A DNA stretch of 64,000 bases. Source: Sarcocystis neurona (taxonomy: Eukaryota; Apicomplexa; Conoidasida; Eucoccidiorida; Sarcocystidae). Each line of letters opens with the position of its first letter. Within the stretch, counting starts at the first letter, position 1. The position numbers and the translations under genes are program-made. The notes beneath the pieces were generated by a model, which did no database searches, was not told the origin of the DNA, and saw only the letters and a program-made list of their open reading frames with translations. This document shows, piece by piece, positions 23,201-33,900 of this stretch. The DNA lies in NCBI GenBank assembly GCA_000727475.1, contig KL647304.1, positions 1,378,231 to 1,442,230 on the forward strand. Reading direction: 5' to 3'.

Positions 23201-26200
23201 CATGCGGCATGCGAGTTGTGATGGTTTGAGTGCTGTGCTGCAGCTCGCTCTGAAGCATCGCATGAACAAAAATCAGAAGCAGCGCATCATTGTTTTCGTA
23301 GGGAGTCCGCTGGTGAGTGACAGTCACAACGCCTGATAGTTCACTTCAGCACGTCGTCACTTGCTCCGCTCCCCCGCTTGTGCTCACTGATGACGATTGC
23401 AGCGCACCTGACTTGCACAGTGCCGACCAGTCTGGACGCCGTTCCTTCACTTTTCCTGACTTGCACACTGCCGACCAGTCTGGACGCCGTTCCTTCACTT
23501 TTACCTCTAGAATGTTCAACGCGTGACTTTGCTACCCGTCCTGCGCAAACTTGCGTGTTGACCCCTGTCTGTTTGTGGCGACAGTCTCTTGTTTCGGTGA
23601 CGAAGGCGTACCTGAGTTGTGACCTGTACAATTTTCTACAACCGAGAGGGCTGCTATCTGAATTGGTGAAAGCAAGCCCTTTGCATTGCCGTTTATGTTG
23701 TAATTTGCGTGCTGCCGGTATGCCTTTTCTCTCTACCTGCTGCCTTCGCCGCTGCTCCAGCGGTGCTCAGAGAAACAGCTTACGGTGCTCGGCAAGCAGC
23801 TGAAGAAGAACAATGTCGCGGTAGGTACGTCTTTTGAATTTTTAGGACTTACCTCAAAACACGTTACCTGCCTGTTTACGAAAACAATATATTCGTGACC
23901 CCGCCCCGGTACACTGTGCTCACTGAGCCAGAGATATTCACTGGTCAGTTGTACTGCGGTGTTTTTGCCCCACTCCGTGTGACGAGACGTCACTTCGACG
24001 TTGTAGAACTTCTGCTCTAAAAACAGGCTTCGAGGACTGCGACTATTGGATGTTCAGCGCAGTGGAGGATTTTCACGCGTGTTCTCGCTTCGTTATTGCT
24101 CCTTTCCTGTCCTAATACTGCCTACAATGATGCCCTGCGGAACTCTGTGAGTGTGCCGTTTCCGTGCGTCTGGAGTAATTGACATGTGACGGGGCTCAGT
24201 CATTCACTGCGCCACCTCGAGATCCTTGTAAGCTAGCACTTGGTGGCAGATCCGTAGATCGTTCTGTCTGGCCAGGTGTTAGAACTGCAATGTTGAGCGC
24301 GCAAGCGGTGCTTCTCTCTGAATACCACTGCCGCTGCGGCTGGCGGAGATTGTGCCAAGTTTGGTCGCAAGACTGAAATTCCTAGCGATTCTGTAGAAGA
24401 CAGGAATTCTTTGACGGTTGATTTCTGGCGCTCTGTGATGCTTTTTAGCAACTTCTGTAATTCGGTGCGCTTCAGAGCATCGGTGCTGCGCCGCCTTGTA
24501 GGGCGCCTGTTTGTGAGTAGGGAATAAGTGCGATTTTCGTAGTGACTCGGTTGCAGTTGCTGGTGAATAATAGTCGTGCCAACAGAAGGTTAAATGATCA
24601 GGAAGGGGTTTTCAGCCCATTGTGATTGTGTTTTCTGTTTAATCGCCTTACCTGTCAGAAAGAAGTTACAGGTGCTCTGGTCATGCATTCCCTGGGAGAT
24701 GCCTCCTACACAGGAACCGGTGCATGCGCTGTGTTCATACACTTTACTCGACCCACAAGCTCTGCCTGTGCATTGTCTCAGACGTAATCAGCTTTGGGGA
24801 AGTCCAAGCAAATGCTGCAAAGCTCAAGGCTTTTCACGAGGCAGTCGACAGCAATGGCACCAGGTGAGAGCAAACACTACAACGCAGGCTCCTGCGGGTG
24901 CGTTTGTCTATGCGTCGATCTGCGTCTGTGTGTAGAGGCGACAGAAAGGTGAGCACCTCTGTGCTTGGCGCATACGTTTTTTCTGCAAATTACCAGGAAG
25001 CTGACGGATGCGTTCCGTGTAAGTTCCGTAGATGCGATGCAGAAACTGTGTGCCCCTCTAGTAGAAGCACCAGTCGGGACAAAATACCCAGTTCCACACC
25101 ACGAAGGTGCTGCGCGCCATGCCCCTGTGTACGCTTGACGTGAAAAGGTAGGGAAAAATCATTAGTTTGCTGGTAGCGCTAAAGTGAAGCGGCGTCCGGC
25201 GGCGTGGACGCAGCCGACGACTCTTGCGTGGTCATGCCCCTGTACGTGTCTTTGCATGTACGCCACCCGTAGGACTGACACACCGTCGAACTCAGCGCTT
25301 GAGCGTAGGGAATGTACGTAGATCTGAAGGACACGGGCAGGGGGAGATCCAGTTGTGTAGCGAAAGATTTTTAGGACTTCTGATCACGCGTGCGCTTAGT
25401 CACCCGTCTTGTGCGCGTGTGGTATGTTGATAATGACCGGCGCACCCCAACCGTTTTAGTAGAATGCGGCGCCACGAGATTTCTCAAGAGAGTAGGAAGC
25501 GTATACCAGACACACACACACACACACGCTGAACAAGCCCCAGTTTGTGCGTGTGCGTGTGTGTGTGTCTTCGACTGTTCGCGTGTGTGTTTACGTAACA
25601 CATACGTGGATGTGTATTTTCGTATACGTGGAAGCACCTGGTGGCACAGACGTGTATATTTGAAGCAGGTAGTGGACGTGGGCGGACGTGTGCAAATGGT
25701 GTTACAGCTTGAGCAACGCATCTGCCTTACTGCTTTTTGACGCTCTGCAGCTGCCTGCTGGAGAGTGAGCCACAACCGGGGCAACTGTTGAGTGACGTGG
25801 TGTTACAGTCTCGACTCCTGCACGACCCGGAAGCAGCAGGAGGGGACGCAGGGCTGCGTGTGCTACCGGGAGCAGCAGCAGCAGGGGGAGCAGCGGGCAT
25901 GGACTTCGGCGTGGACCCCAACGCGGACCCTGAACTCTACATGGCACTGCAGTTGTCGCTTCAGGAAGATCAACAGCGCACGCGTCAAGAGGGACGGCGT
26001 GTCGAAGCGAGTAGCGGCAGCGGCGGCAGCAGCACAGCAGCAGCTCCTGCTCCACCACCTGCGCCTTCAGGAAATGCAGGTGCGTTGAATGGCGATGGTA
26101 CACTGCCTGCTTTATAGGTAGCGTGGAAGGCGGCTGCAGAGGCAAACAAAGTGGAACAGAACACCGAAGGTGCCGGAGGAGCACGGAACGAGTCAGATAA

Positions 26201-27780
26201 GCTGCAGGGCCAGAAACCTATTGAGGTTCTGATTAGTAGAGTAGACGAAACATCTAGGAAAGCGGAAGAGAGCGCTTGTCGGGGGAAGAGCGAATAAAGG
26301 CGGCAAGACAAAGAAGGTGGAAATAATTTCGTTGATTTCATGAGTATCATGGAAGATCATGGAGACGGTAACAGTTAACTTCATGAGTAGACCGGTGGTA
26401 CGTCTAGAAGAAGCTCGTTAGTATTTAGACGGACGGAACAGGGGGAGAAATCTGGTCGCAAGTTTTTAATTGGAAGCTACGCTACACTGCTGGGGGGTGT
26501 TGTCGCAAGAGAAAAGAGTTCCTCGACGAGCAGACTGCTATGTTTTGAATACTTATACACTTCGGCAAATGGTCACCGTGCAAGCTTTCCTTAAACTTAA
26601 GTTAGTGTTTCGTACCGTGCGAGCACATTTCAAACTTTAGTCAGTGTATCGTACACGTGTATGGTGTCGTCATGTACGTAGTACACCTGGGGGCGTGGAA
26701 CGGGTATTGTGTAGGGGCCGTGCAGAAGTGTGCCGCCTTGCGCTTTTACATTTAAAGTACTGGCCGCGAACATTTCAGTGACACGGACTTCACGTGATTC
26801 ACAGGTCGTCTGTCGTTCACAAACGACCTTCAGTGTAGAACCGATAAACCTCTTTTTGAACGTGTGCGTGTAATTACGCACGTGTACTCTCCGGTTAATT
26901 CCATGTGCCACGTGAACGTGGACTTTTAATTAAGACGCGGAGATGTATTCACAATTACAAGCGTATAGGGGGGGCACCAATGTGTATTCGAAATCAAAAA
27001 CATGTGTCGAGGGTTAGTGGTTGTCTTAGTCCACCGCGTAGCCTTGTCAACATGCGGAAGTGAGCTGTTGCTATTTTACGTCGCGATCCATTCGTCAAAT
27101 TTTTTCTCGATCCGGTTGCTTCGCTACGAATTGTAGACACGACTGATCGCCCTCCACTCCTATCACCTGTGCGGCGCGATTGTGATTGTTCAGCTCCTGC
27201 GAGTGCGGTGGGAGGCGCGGCGACCGATATTCCAACAGCGGAGCAGATAGAAATGATGGAGGGCATCGATGACGAACTGCGACAAGCGCTTCTTCTTTCA
27301 CTTCAAGACTTCAGCGGAGGGCAAGCGGCAGAAGAATGCGGTGCTTCTGCTGGCGATGGCTCTTCTGCCGGCGGCGCAACAAGAGAAAGCGCAGAAGCGG
27401 GAGTGGCGCCAGAGGCAACGGATGCGGCGGCAACCCGAGCTCAAGCAGGAGGAGTAGAGGGAGAGGCAGCAGCAGATGTGAACATGACTATGGCGGATGA
27501 AGGCGAGGTAGAAAATGGAACTCGTTCAGCAGAAGGCAGCGCTGCAGCAGCAGCAGAGCCTGGAACCGGCACCGTCAGAGAAGGAGATCCCTTAGCACGC
27601 GTGCTTGACAGTTTGCCCGGTGTTGACGTGAGCGATCCTCGCATGCAGGAGGCGCTGCGGGCGGCCACAGCAGCGGAAGGGGAGGAGGAGGGGCAGGAAC
27701 ACCACGAAGCAGCACCGGCTACCCAACGAGGAGTGGGCGAAACTTCTGCAGAAGACAAAGCAAAAGACGAGAAAAAGTGA
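20225..27780 (+). CDS. RPN10: 26S proteasome ubiquitin receptor RPN10 (PSMD4/S5a)
   Basis: Eight exons: 20225-20397, 21470-21581, 23244-23312, 23761-23824, 24782-24863, 25751-26079, 26122-26169, 27194-27780. All junctions are GT/AG and keep phase, giving 487 aa. Residues 1-190 are the VWA domain: MVLEACMLCLDNS, then LALKHRMNKNQKQ, RIIVFVGSPL, LKKNNVAVDVISFGE and GQLLSDVVL, the expected family order. Ubiquitin-interacting motif 1 is near 227-241 in the family block MDFGVDPNADPEL. Motif 2 is near 318-332 (DDELRQALLLSLQDF). A conserved LARVLDSLPGVDVSDPRM block is at 426-445. The protein sits in the 19S regulatory particle between base and lid and captures polyubiquitinated substrates. At 487 aa it is about 110 longer than human PSMD4, from Ala/Gly/Glu-rich inserts after each motif. 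Exon 7 is only 48 nt and its borders are the least certain; the UIM1 and UIM2 exons themselves are clear. Confidence 0.93.
23407..23502. repeat. 48-bp direct repeat, two copies, in RPN10 intron 3
   Basis: Two nearly identical 48-bp copies start at 23407 and 23455. Each begins CCTGACTTGCACA, followed by TGCCGACCAGTCTGGACGCC and GTTCCTTCACTTTT. The unit is 16 codons long, so frames stay open through it, but it lies between RPN10 exons 3 and 4, whose protein continuity leaves no room for it. Confidence 0.9.
25508..25571. repeat. (CA)n and (GT)n tracts facing each other in RPN10 intron 5
   Basis: A pure CA dinucleotide run at about 25509-25527 is followed ~20 bases later by a GT-rich run (GTGCGTGTGCGTGTGTGTGT). 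The two arms are reverse complements apart from a few C interruptions, so the transcript could form a long hairpin. It lies in the 887-nt intron before the exon encoding UIM1. Confidence 0.85.
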
Positions 27781-30700
27781 TTGGCGGGTCGTCGCTTGCA
27801 GAGAGCTCTTTTTGTGCTACATTGTATTTCTTACAGCGTCACATACATACCGTTCACAAGACGGCGGTTCTTAGCGTTAGAACAGAAGCACACGAACACT
27901 GAAGCCGGTTATACACAGGTTGCCCTGCCAGTGTGCTACCGTGTTAGATGTAGTCGTAAATTGTGTTTTCCATCGTCAAAGCTGAGACGTCTACGTCTGT
28001 TCCTACCACTACTACTAGTTCGTGAAGAAGGCTTTACGGTCACCAAAGGTGGCTGCAATGAAATACGGCAACAGAATCGCTGTCCGTATTTATTGCTCCT
28101 GTCCGGCGAGCCCGTTGAATTGTGCCCTTTGTGATGTTTAATGGAGGACATGCGGGTACGGATACAGAAAACGAATACGTGAGGTTTACTGTACCGTCAC
28201 AGTATTATAGAGACATGTCCGCCACAATCATTCACGTGTAAAGCTGTCAAAAGCTCTCATGCAGCCGTGTATATTTTTTTTTCAACTTCTACGCCTGACA
28301 TTCTTACAGACGCCGCATTCCACAAAAGCGAAGCTGCGGACCTCTTTAGGGGTTGTGGTGGCTGCTGAATTTTACCCTTTCAACTTCACCTTCGAGACAG
28401 ACGACATGCTACGGCCAACAGCTCAGCATTCCTGTTTAAACCTTACCAACACACATTTTCCACACATTTACACTCTCGCCAGGTGTGCTTAGTTCTTCAC
28501 CTGCATTCACAGAGCACAGGCTTACTAAACGACGAACACCGTTTTCGTGCAGTGCTTCAGATTGTTCTGCACATGTCAGATCAATCCTCTTCCAACTCAC
28601 TGGAGCACGCTGTTGCCGTGACGCAGATTCCTTTGTAGTACTACAACTACTTTTATTGCTGCTGTTGCCCCTAGACTACGAATATGACTACTTCGACTCT
28701 CTTTGTCAATAACATCACCATATGCACTAGTAAAAACACACCTTGTATCATTATTAATGTTGGCAGAACTACATCGACAGTTATTCCTCTCACGGCCACT
28801 ACAACCGAGTGCTCCTGTGCAAGTAAGAGGACTAATGGTTAGCTTCTGCATGATCCTCTCCGTTCTACAGGGACAATCACGTGTGTTTCGCGCGGGGGAA
28901 CTTGCCGAGGACCAACACTTCGTGCCGCCGGTGGTTCTTCGTGCTTCCCAGCGAATAACACGTCAACACAATTCGACTATCTGTCTGCAGAGAAGGACCT
29001 GGTTTCTTCCAAGTGAAACGACCACTCGCAAGGACATGCTGAAGATATTAGCAGAAACCAGAAAGCTGAAGAGGACAACGTGCTTCTGCTGGTGTCGAAA
29101 TGAACATCTGCATCCGGGAGCGCATGTCGGCACTCTGAACGTATGTTAAAGCTGCGGCTGCAAATCCGATAGTCATGACACATCGCGGGAGATACGTACT
29201 TACATAGAGGCGTAATTGCATAGCGTACTCTGCGAAGGCCAATCTGCGTTCGAGATTTGGCAACAAAGGCCCGGTCCCCTACCTGGAGGGCGTCGGCGCC
29301 TGTCAGAAGTCATCTATGGTGCAGCAGGGCCGTCGTTACTCTTTTCGTGCAGCCAAGGAGTCATATTCGCTTCCGAGTTCATAGCTGTGTATATTTCGTT
29401 GAATGGTGTGGTCTACGAAAGAACTGTGTTCACGACACAGTTTGTAGCTGCAGGTATTTGTTTTGGAAAGAGCTCTACAAACCGCAGAGACTCGGACCTA
29501 CCCAGAACCGGTTCACACGAGAATCCTGCAGAGTAGAGAGCGGGAGGTCGTCGGGAGGGACCGCGTGGCCCCGCAAGCCTGGTGGGCCACGGGAGAAGGG
29601 CCCGGTCCGAAGCTCGCACGGACGTGTGCACGTACGGGGGAGGTTATGAATGATAACGAGGTAACCCAAATCAAGAGTGCAGTCGCGACTGTAATGAGCC
29701 CGCGGTTTCCCTTTTTCGTAGATGATGGTAGCAGTTGTTCGACGATGTGCTGCGAAACTACCTTTGCATACGTTACGAAGGAGACACACTAGTTGTTCTT
29801 AAACAAGCTATTTTTCAAGGGCAGACGGTTTCTCGGTACCTAATGGAAACCGCCGTCTTCTATTCTGTCGACTTGGATCGGTGCACAGCATTTAGGTGGG
29901 AGGGTAACGTACAAAATATCTCAACCGTGTGCGTGCGTATAAAGAAGCAAATGACACGAAGATCTCTCACTGATATTGTTTGCAGCAGAAGCAGAGGGAG
30001 AGGTGGGAAGCCAAGCCAGTGATGGCCCAAAAGCTTCGTTCAGCTTCTGTCAGTAAAGTGTTGGTTAACACCGATGCGACGCAAAAGCCTTACCTCGCAG
30101 TAAAGCGTGCACTCGAACCACAGGACACGCACACAGGTAACTGTGAAGATTTATGGTTGAACTTCGCAGGGTGGGCGCTACGACAGAATGACGCTGCTCG
30201 TCTTGGCTAGTTTTTCGTAACGTGCTGGAAAAAGCGCATCTTCACTCGAGTACGACTCCCGGCGAGCACATGGATTGTGCACTTCCAGTAATCGCCATAA
30301 TGTCACTGGAACTGCTGGAGGCTGTAAACAAGACGTTTTGCCGTAGCAAAGCTAACGGCAGAAAAGTAATGAGCCTAGGAGGTACCGCATATAATGCACT
30401 CGCAGCGTGCCGTATGTGCGGCTTTGGACCGAAAAGGCAACACGCGTCTCGACCTCACATCCTGTGGAGACGTTTGTACTATCGCGACACCTCCACGGAC
30501 GTAGTCAGGTTCGTCAAGGGGACTGCAGAGGCCACGGAGTTAGCGCATTTGTTCGCAGGGTCTGCACGCAGGAAGTAGTTGCGCGTAAGGCCGCTTACAA
30601 ACGTATAGACGCAGCACACTGAGGTATAAGGGAGCCCACAAGACTGCTGAGGTTGCGCAGTCTGGACACATCGTGTTGACGGGCGCCTACCGATGAAATA

Positions 30701-30977
30701 CAGCACACTTATCTTCTACGTTGCACCGGATCGAAGTGCTGTGTGCCCGCCCACACATACTACTTTGTCCTTTTCCTCTAGACATTCAATGCTGCCTGCT
30801 GGTTCACGGCAGTCAACTGCGCTGTAGTGCTTTCTGCAGTCTGTAACGACGCTTTCTTCTTCCTGGAGCCTGAACGCAGCTTCTGCGTCTCCCAAAGTCA
30901 GTAGTCTACAACGGCTCGAACCTACTCTCACTCCGCTGCCGCGCGCTTCTACAATACTAACAAGATCTGCACGCGGT
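27781..30977. other. Spacer between convergent RPN10 and EF-G genes
   Basis: About 3.2 kb between two gene 3' ends, so both 3' UTRs should lie here. No domain-bearing exon is visible. Thr- and Cys-rich frames at 28675-28837 and 28871-29016 on + could be joined only through a 33-nt intron, so I do not call them a gene. A short GC-rich patch lies at about 29520-29640. Confidence 0.5.
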
Positions 30978-33900
30978 TTACTCAGAGAGTCCACCTCTCG
31001 CTTGCATGCCCCCCGTTCGTTCTTCAACAAGTTTGTCCGCCAAGTACTTGGGTACCGTACAATATCTTCCCAACTCCATGGTCGAGGTGGCCCGGCCTTG
31101 GCTCAGAGATCGGAGGCTTGTAGTGTAACCGAACATCTGCGCCAGGGGCACTTGAGCAGTGATTTCAGTGGGCCCACCGTCTGCCAACGCAGCGTCTGGG
31201 AAGCGGCTGCTTCCCCTCTCTACATTTCCCTGCCCTTCCGCGACATTATTTGTGTTGCTGCCATGTTGCTCGCTCGTGGAGCTGCCAGCGTCGGCAGCCG
31301 CCCGGGCAGCGTCGTGGCTTGTGACGCTCTGGATGATGCCTCTTCTAGCGCTCAGATCTCCTATCAGTGGCCCCACGTAATCAGGAGGTGTCACCACGTG
31401 TACGTTCATAATGGGTTCAAGGATGACAGGCGCTGCGTTTTTTGCAGCTTCTTTCACAGCCAAACAAGCAGCAATCTTAAACGCCAGTTCTGAACTATCT
31501 ACAGGGTGGTATGTACCATCAAAGACGGTAATTTTCACGTCCGTGAGCGGAAATCCTGGCACCAGTCCTGCGGTCAGCTGCTCCCGAACACCCGCCTCAA
31601 CAGCCGGGATGAATTCGTTGGGAATAACTGCGCCTCGTATGGCGTTTTCTACCTCTATTCCCGCACCCCGCTCTAGCGGTTCAATAGCCAAAGCGACATC
31701 TCCATACTGGCCACGACCGCCAGACTGCTTGATATATTTGCCCCGGCCTTTCGCCTCATCTGTTACGGTTGCCCGGTAGGCTACCTGGGGAGCCCCTGCT
31801 GTGACTTCTACACCAAATTCCCGTCTTAAACGATCGAGCACAATTTCGAGGTGCAGCTCCCCCATGCCTCCTGCTATGAGTTGTCTCGTCTCGGGCGCCA
31901 CTGACACGCAGAAAGAAGGGTCTTCGCGTGCTAATTTGCTCAGGGCGGTGCTCAGCTTGTCTGCGTCTGCCTTTCGTTTCGCCTCTACCGCCACGCTCAC
32001 CACAGTGTCGGGGACATCAATTCGTTCGAGCTGCTCGGGATATGATTTTTCGCATAGCGTGTCGCCCGTGAGCAAATCCTTTGGCCCCAGCACAGCCCCT
32101 ATGTCGCCTGCACGCAGCGCAGGCACGTCCTTGCGCGTGTTTGCGTGGATGAGTACTAGTCGCTGGACGCGTTCTTCCTTCTTTGTTCGCGGATTATACA
32201 CCCACTGCCCTGGACGGATTGTCCCTGAATAGACCCGCACAAAGTTCTGCATGCCTACATACTGATCGGCCATTATCTTGAACACTAGCCCTCGAAGAAC
32301 GGTGTCGTTTTCGATGTTATAATGTGCATCTGCCAATCCTACTCCGTCCTTCGTAGTCCCGTCCTCTCTTCTGTTACTGCTGTCACCTCGGCCTCTGCTG
32401 CTGCCGCTGCTGCCGTCAGCACTGTTGCTGCCGCTACACCTGTGACCGCCTTCCGACACGGCACTGCCTGCGCCTTCGCCGCTTTGCGTGAAGGCCCTTC
32501 TGTGTTGCTTCGCGCGAGGAGCTGAACCGTAATCGCTGTTCGAAGAAAACGGTGGATCTTCCGACTTCGAATCAAATTCGCATGCTTCTTGACTTCGGCA
32601 AAGTCCTTTGGTGGCGAGATGGACTTCTGCAGGAGAGGGAAGATAGTCAACGACGCCATCGAGCAGTGTCTGCACACCTTTGTTTTTGAGCGCGCTACCG
32701 CAGAAGATGGGAACAGCTTCGTTTTTGAGTGTCTGCAGGCGTAAGCCTCGAAGAATGTCACATGTGGTAAGTTCCTCGCCCGCAGCACTTCCGCCTTCGA
32801 GATACTTGGCAAGGAGCTCATCAGAGCCTTCTGCCGCTTTTTCCACCAGTGCCGCGCGATATTGCATCGCCTGGTCTCGCATGGATTGAGGCACTGCCTC
32901 TTCTTCGAACTGCATTCCCAGTGACTCTTCTTCCCAGTAGATGGCACGCATTCGCAGTAGATCTATAACGCCGCGGAACCCCGTTTCCCTCCCCACAGGC
33001 AGCTGAACGGGCACACCCCGACTGCGTAGTTTCTGCTTAATTTGCTGAACACAGCGTTCGAAGCTAGCACCCATGCGATCCATTTTGTTTATGAAAGCAA
33101 TTCTGGGAATGCCGAATTTGTTCCCCTGTCTCCAGACAGTCTCAGTCTGTGGCTCTACTCCCGCCACTGCGTCAAAGACACCCACTGCTCCGTCCAGCAC
33201 CCGTAGCGCTCGCTCCACTTCCAGCGTAAAATCCACGTGACCGGGCGTATCGATGATATTGATTCGATGTCGAGGGTAAGAGCCTGGACGCATACCTTCC
33301 CAGTAGCACGTTGTTGCTGCTGAAGTAATTGTGATGCCCCGCTCCCGCTCTTGCTCCATCCAGTCCATGGTTGCCTCTCCATCGTGCACCTCCCCAATAC
33401 GACAGGAGACCCCCGTGTAATACAGAATGCGTTCTGTTGTTGTCGTCTTCCCTGCGTCGATATGCGCCATGATGCCTATATTACGGTACCGACTCAGTGG
33501 CACCGCCCTCTCCGAAAAATTACTGCTCAGCAACGCGTCTCCAGCAGCCAGAGGAGAAACGCTCTGTGTACCTCTACTGAGTGCTTCTCTGTCAACGTGG
33601 TTTCCACTCGCTGGTGCGTGAAACCGAAGGGGGGCACCTTTGCAGAAGGGAACGGCCCTGCTGCGCAAAAGCTTCAGCGAACGAGTCCGAGTACAGCAGG
33701 TGGCAATTGCACAATGGTTGCTGTGGCGGATGCTTGAACCGCCACCGCTGTACCTGCCCCACAGGCGACTGTTGCGCGTGTTGCTCTCCACGCTAGTTCG
33801 GAAGATGCTGGTGATGCTTCTGCAATTTAAGAGCTCTCCAGCAACCGCTCTTCTCCTGTTGCACGCGCGGCTCAAGATCCTGCAGTGGCCATTGCGAGAC

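Noticed and set aside
23378..23803. 141-codon open frame over the 48-bp repeat
   Set aside because: It is intron sequence between RPN10 exons; it stays open because the repeat unit is a multiple of three.
28675..29016. Thr/Cys-rich pair of frames resembling a surface antigen
   Set aside because: They need a 33-nt intron, have no signal peptide, and the opposite strand reads equally well.
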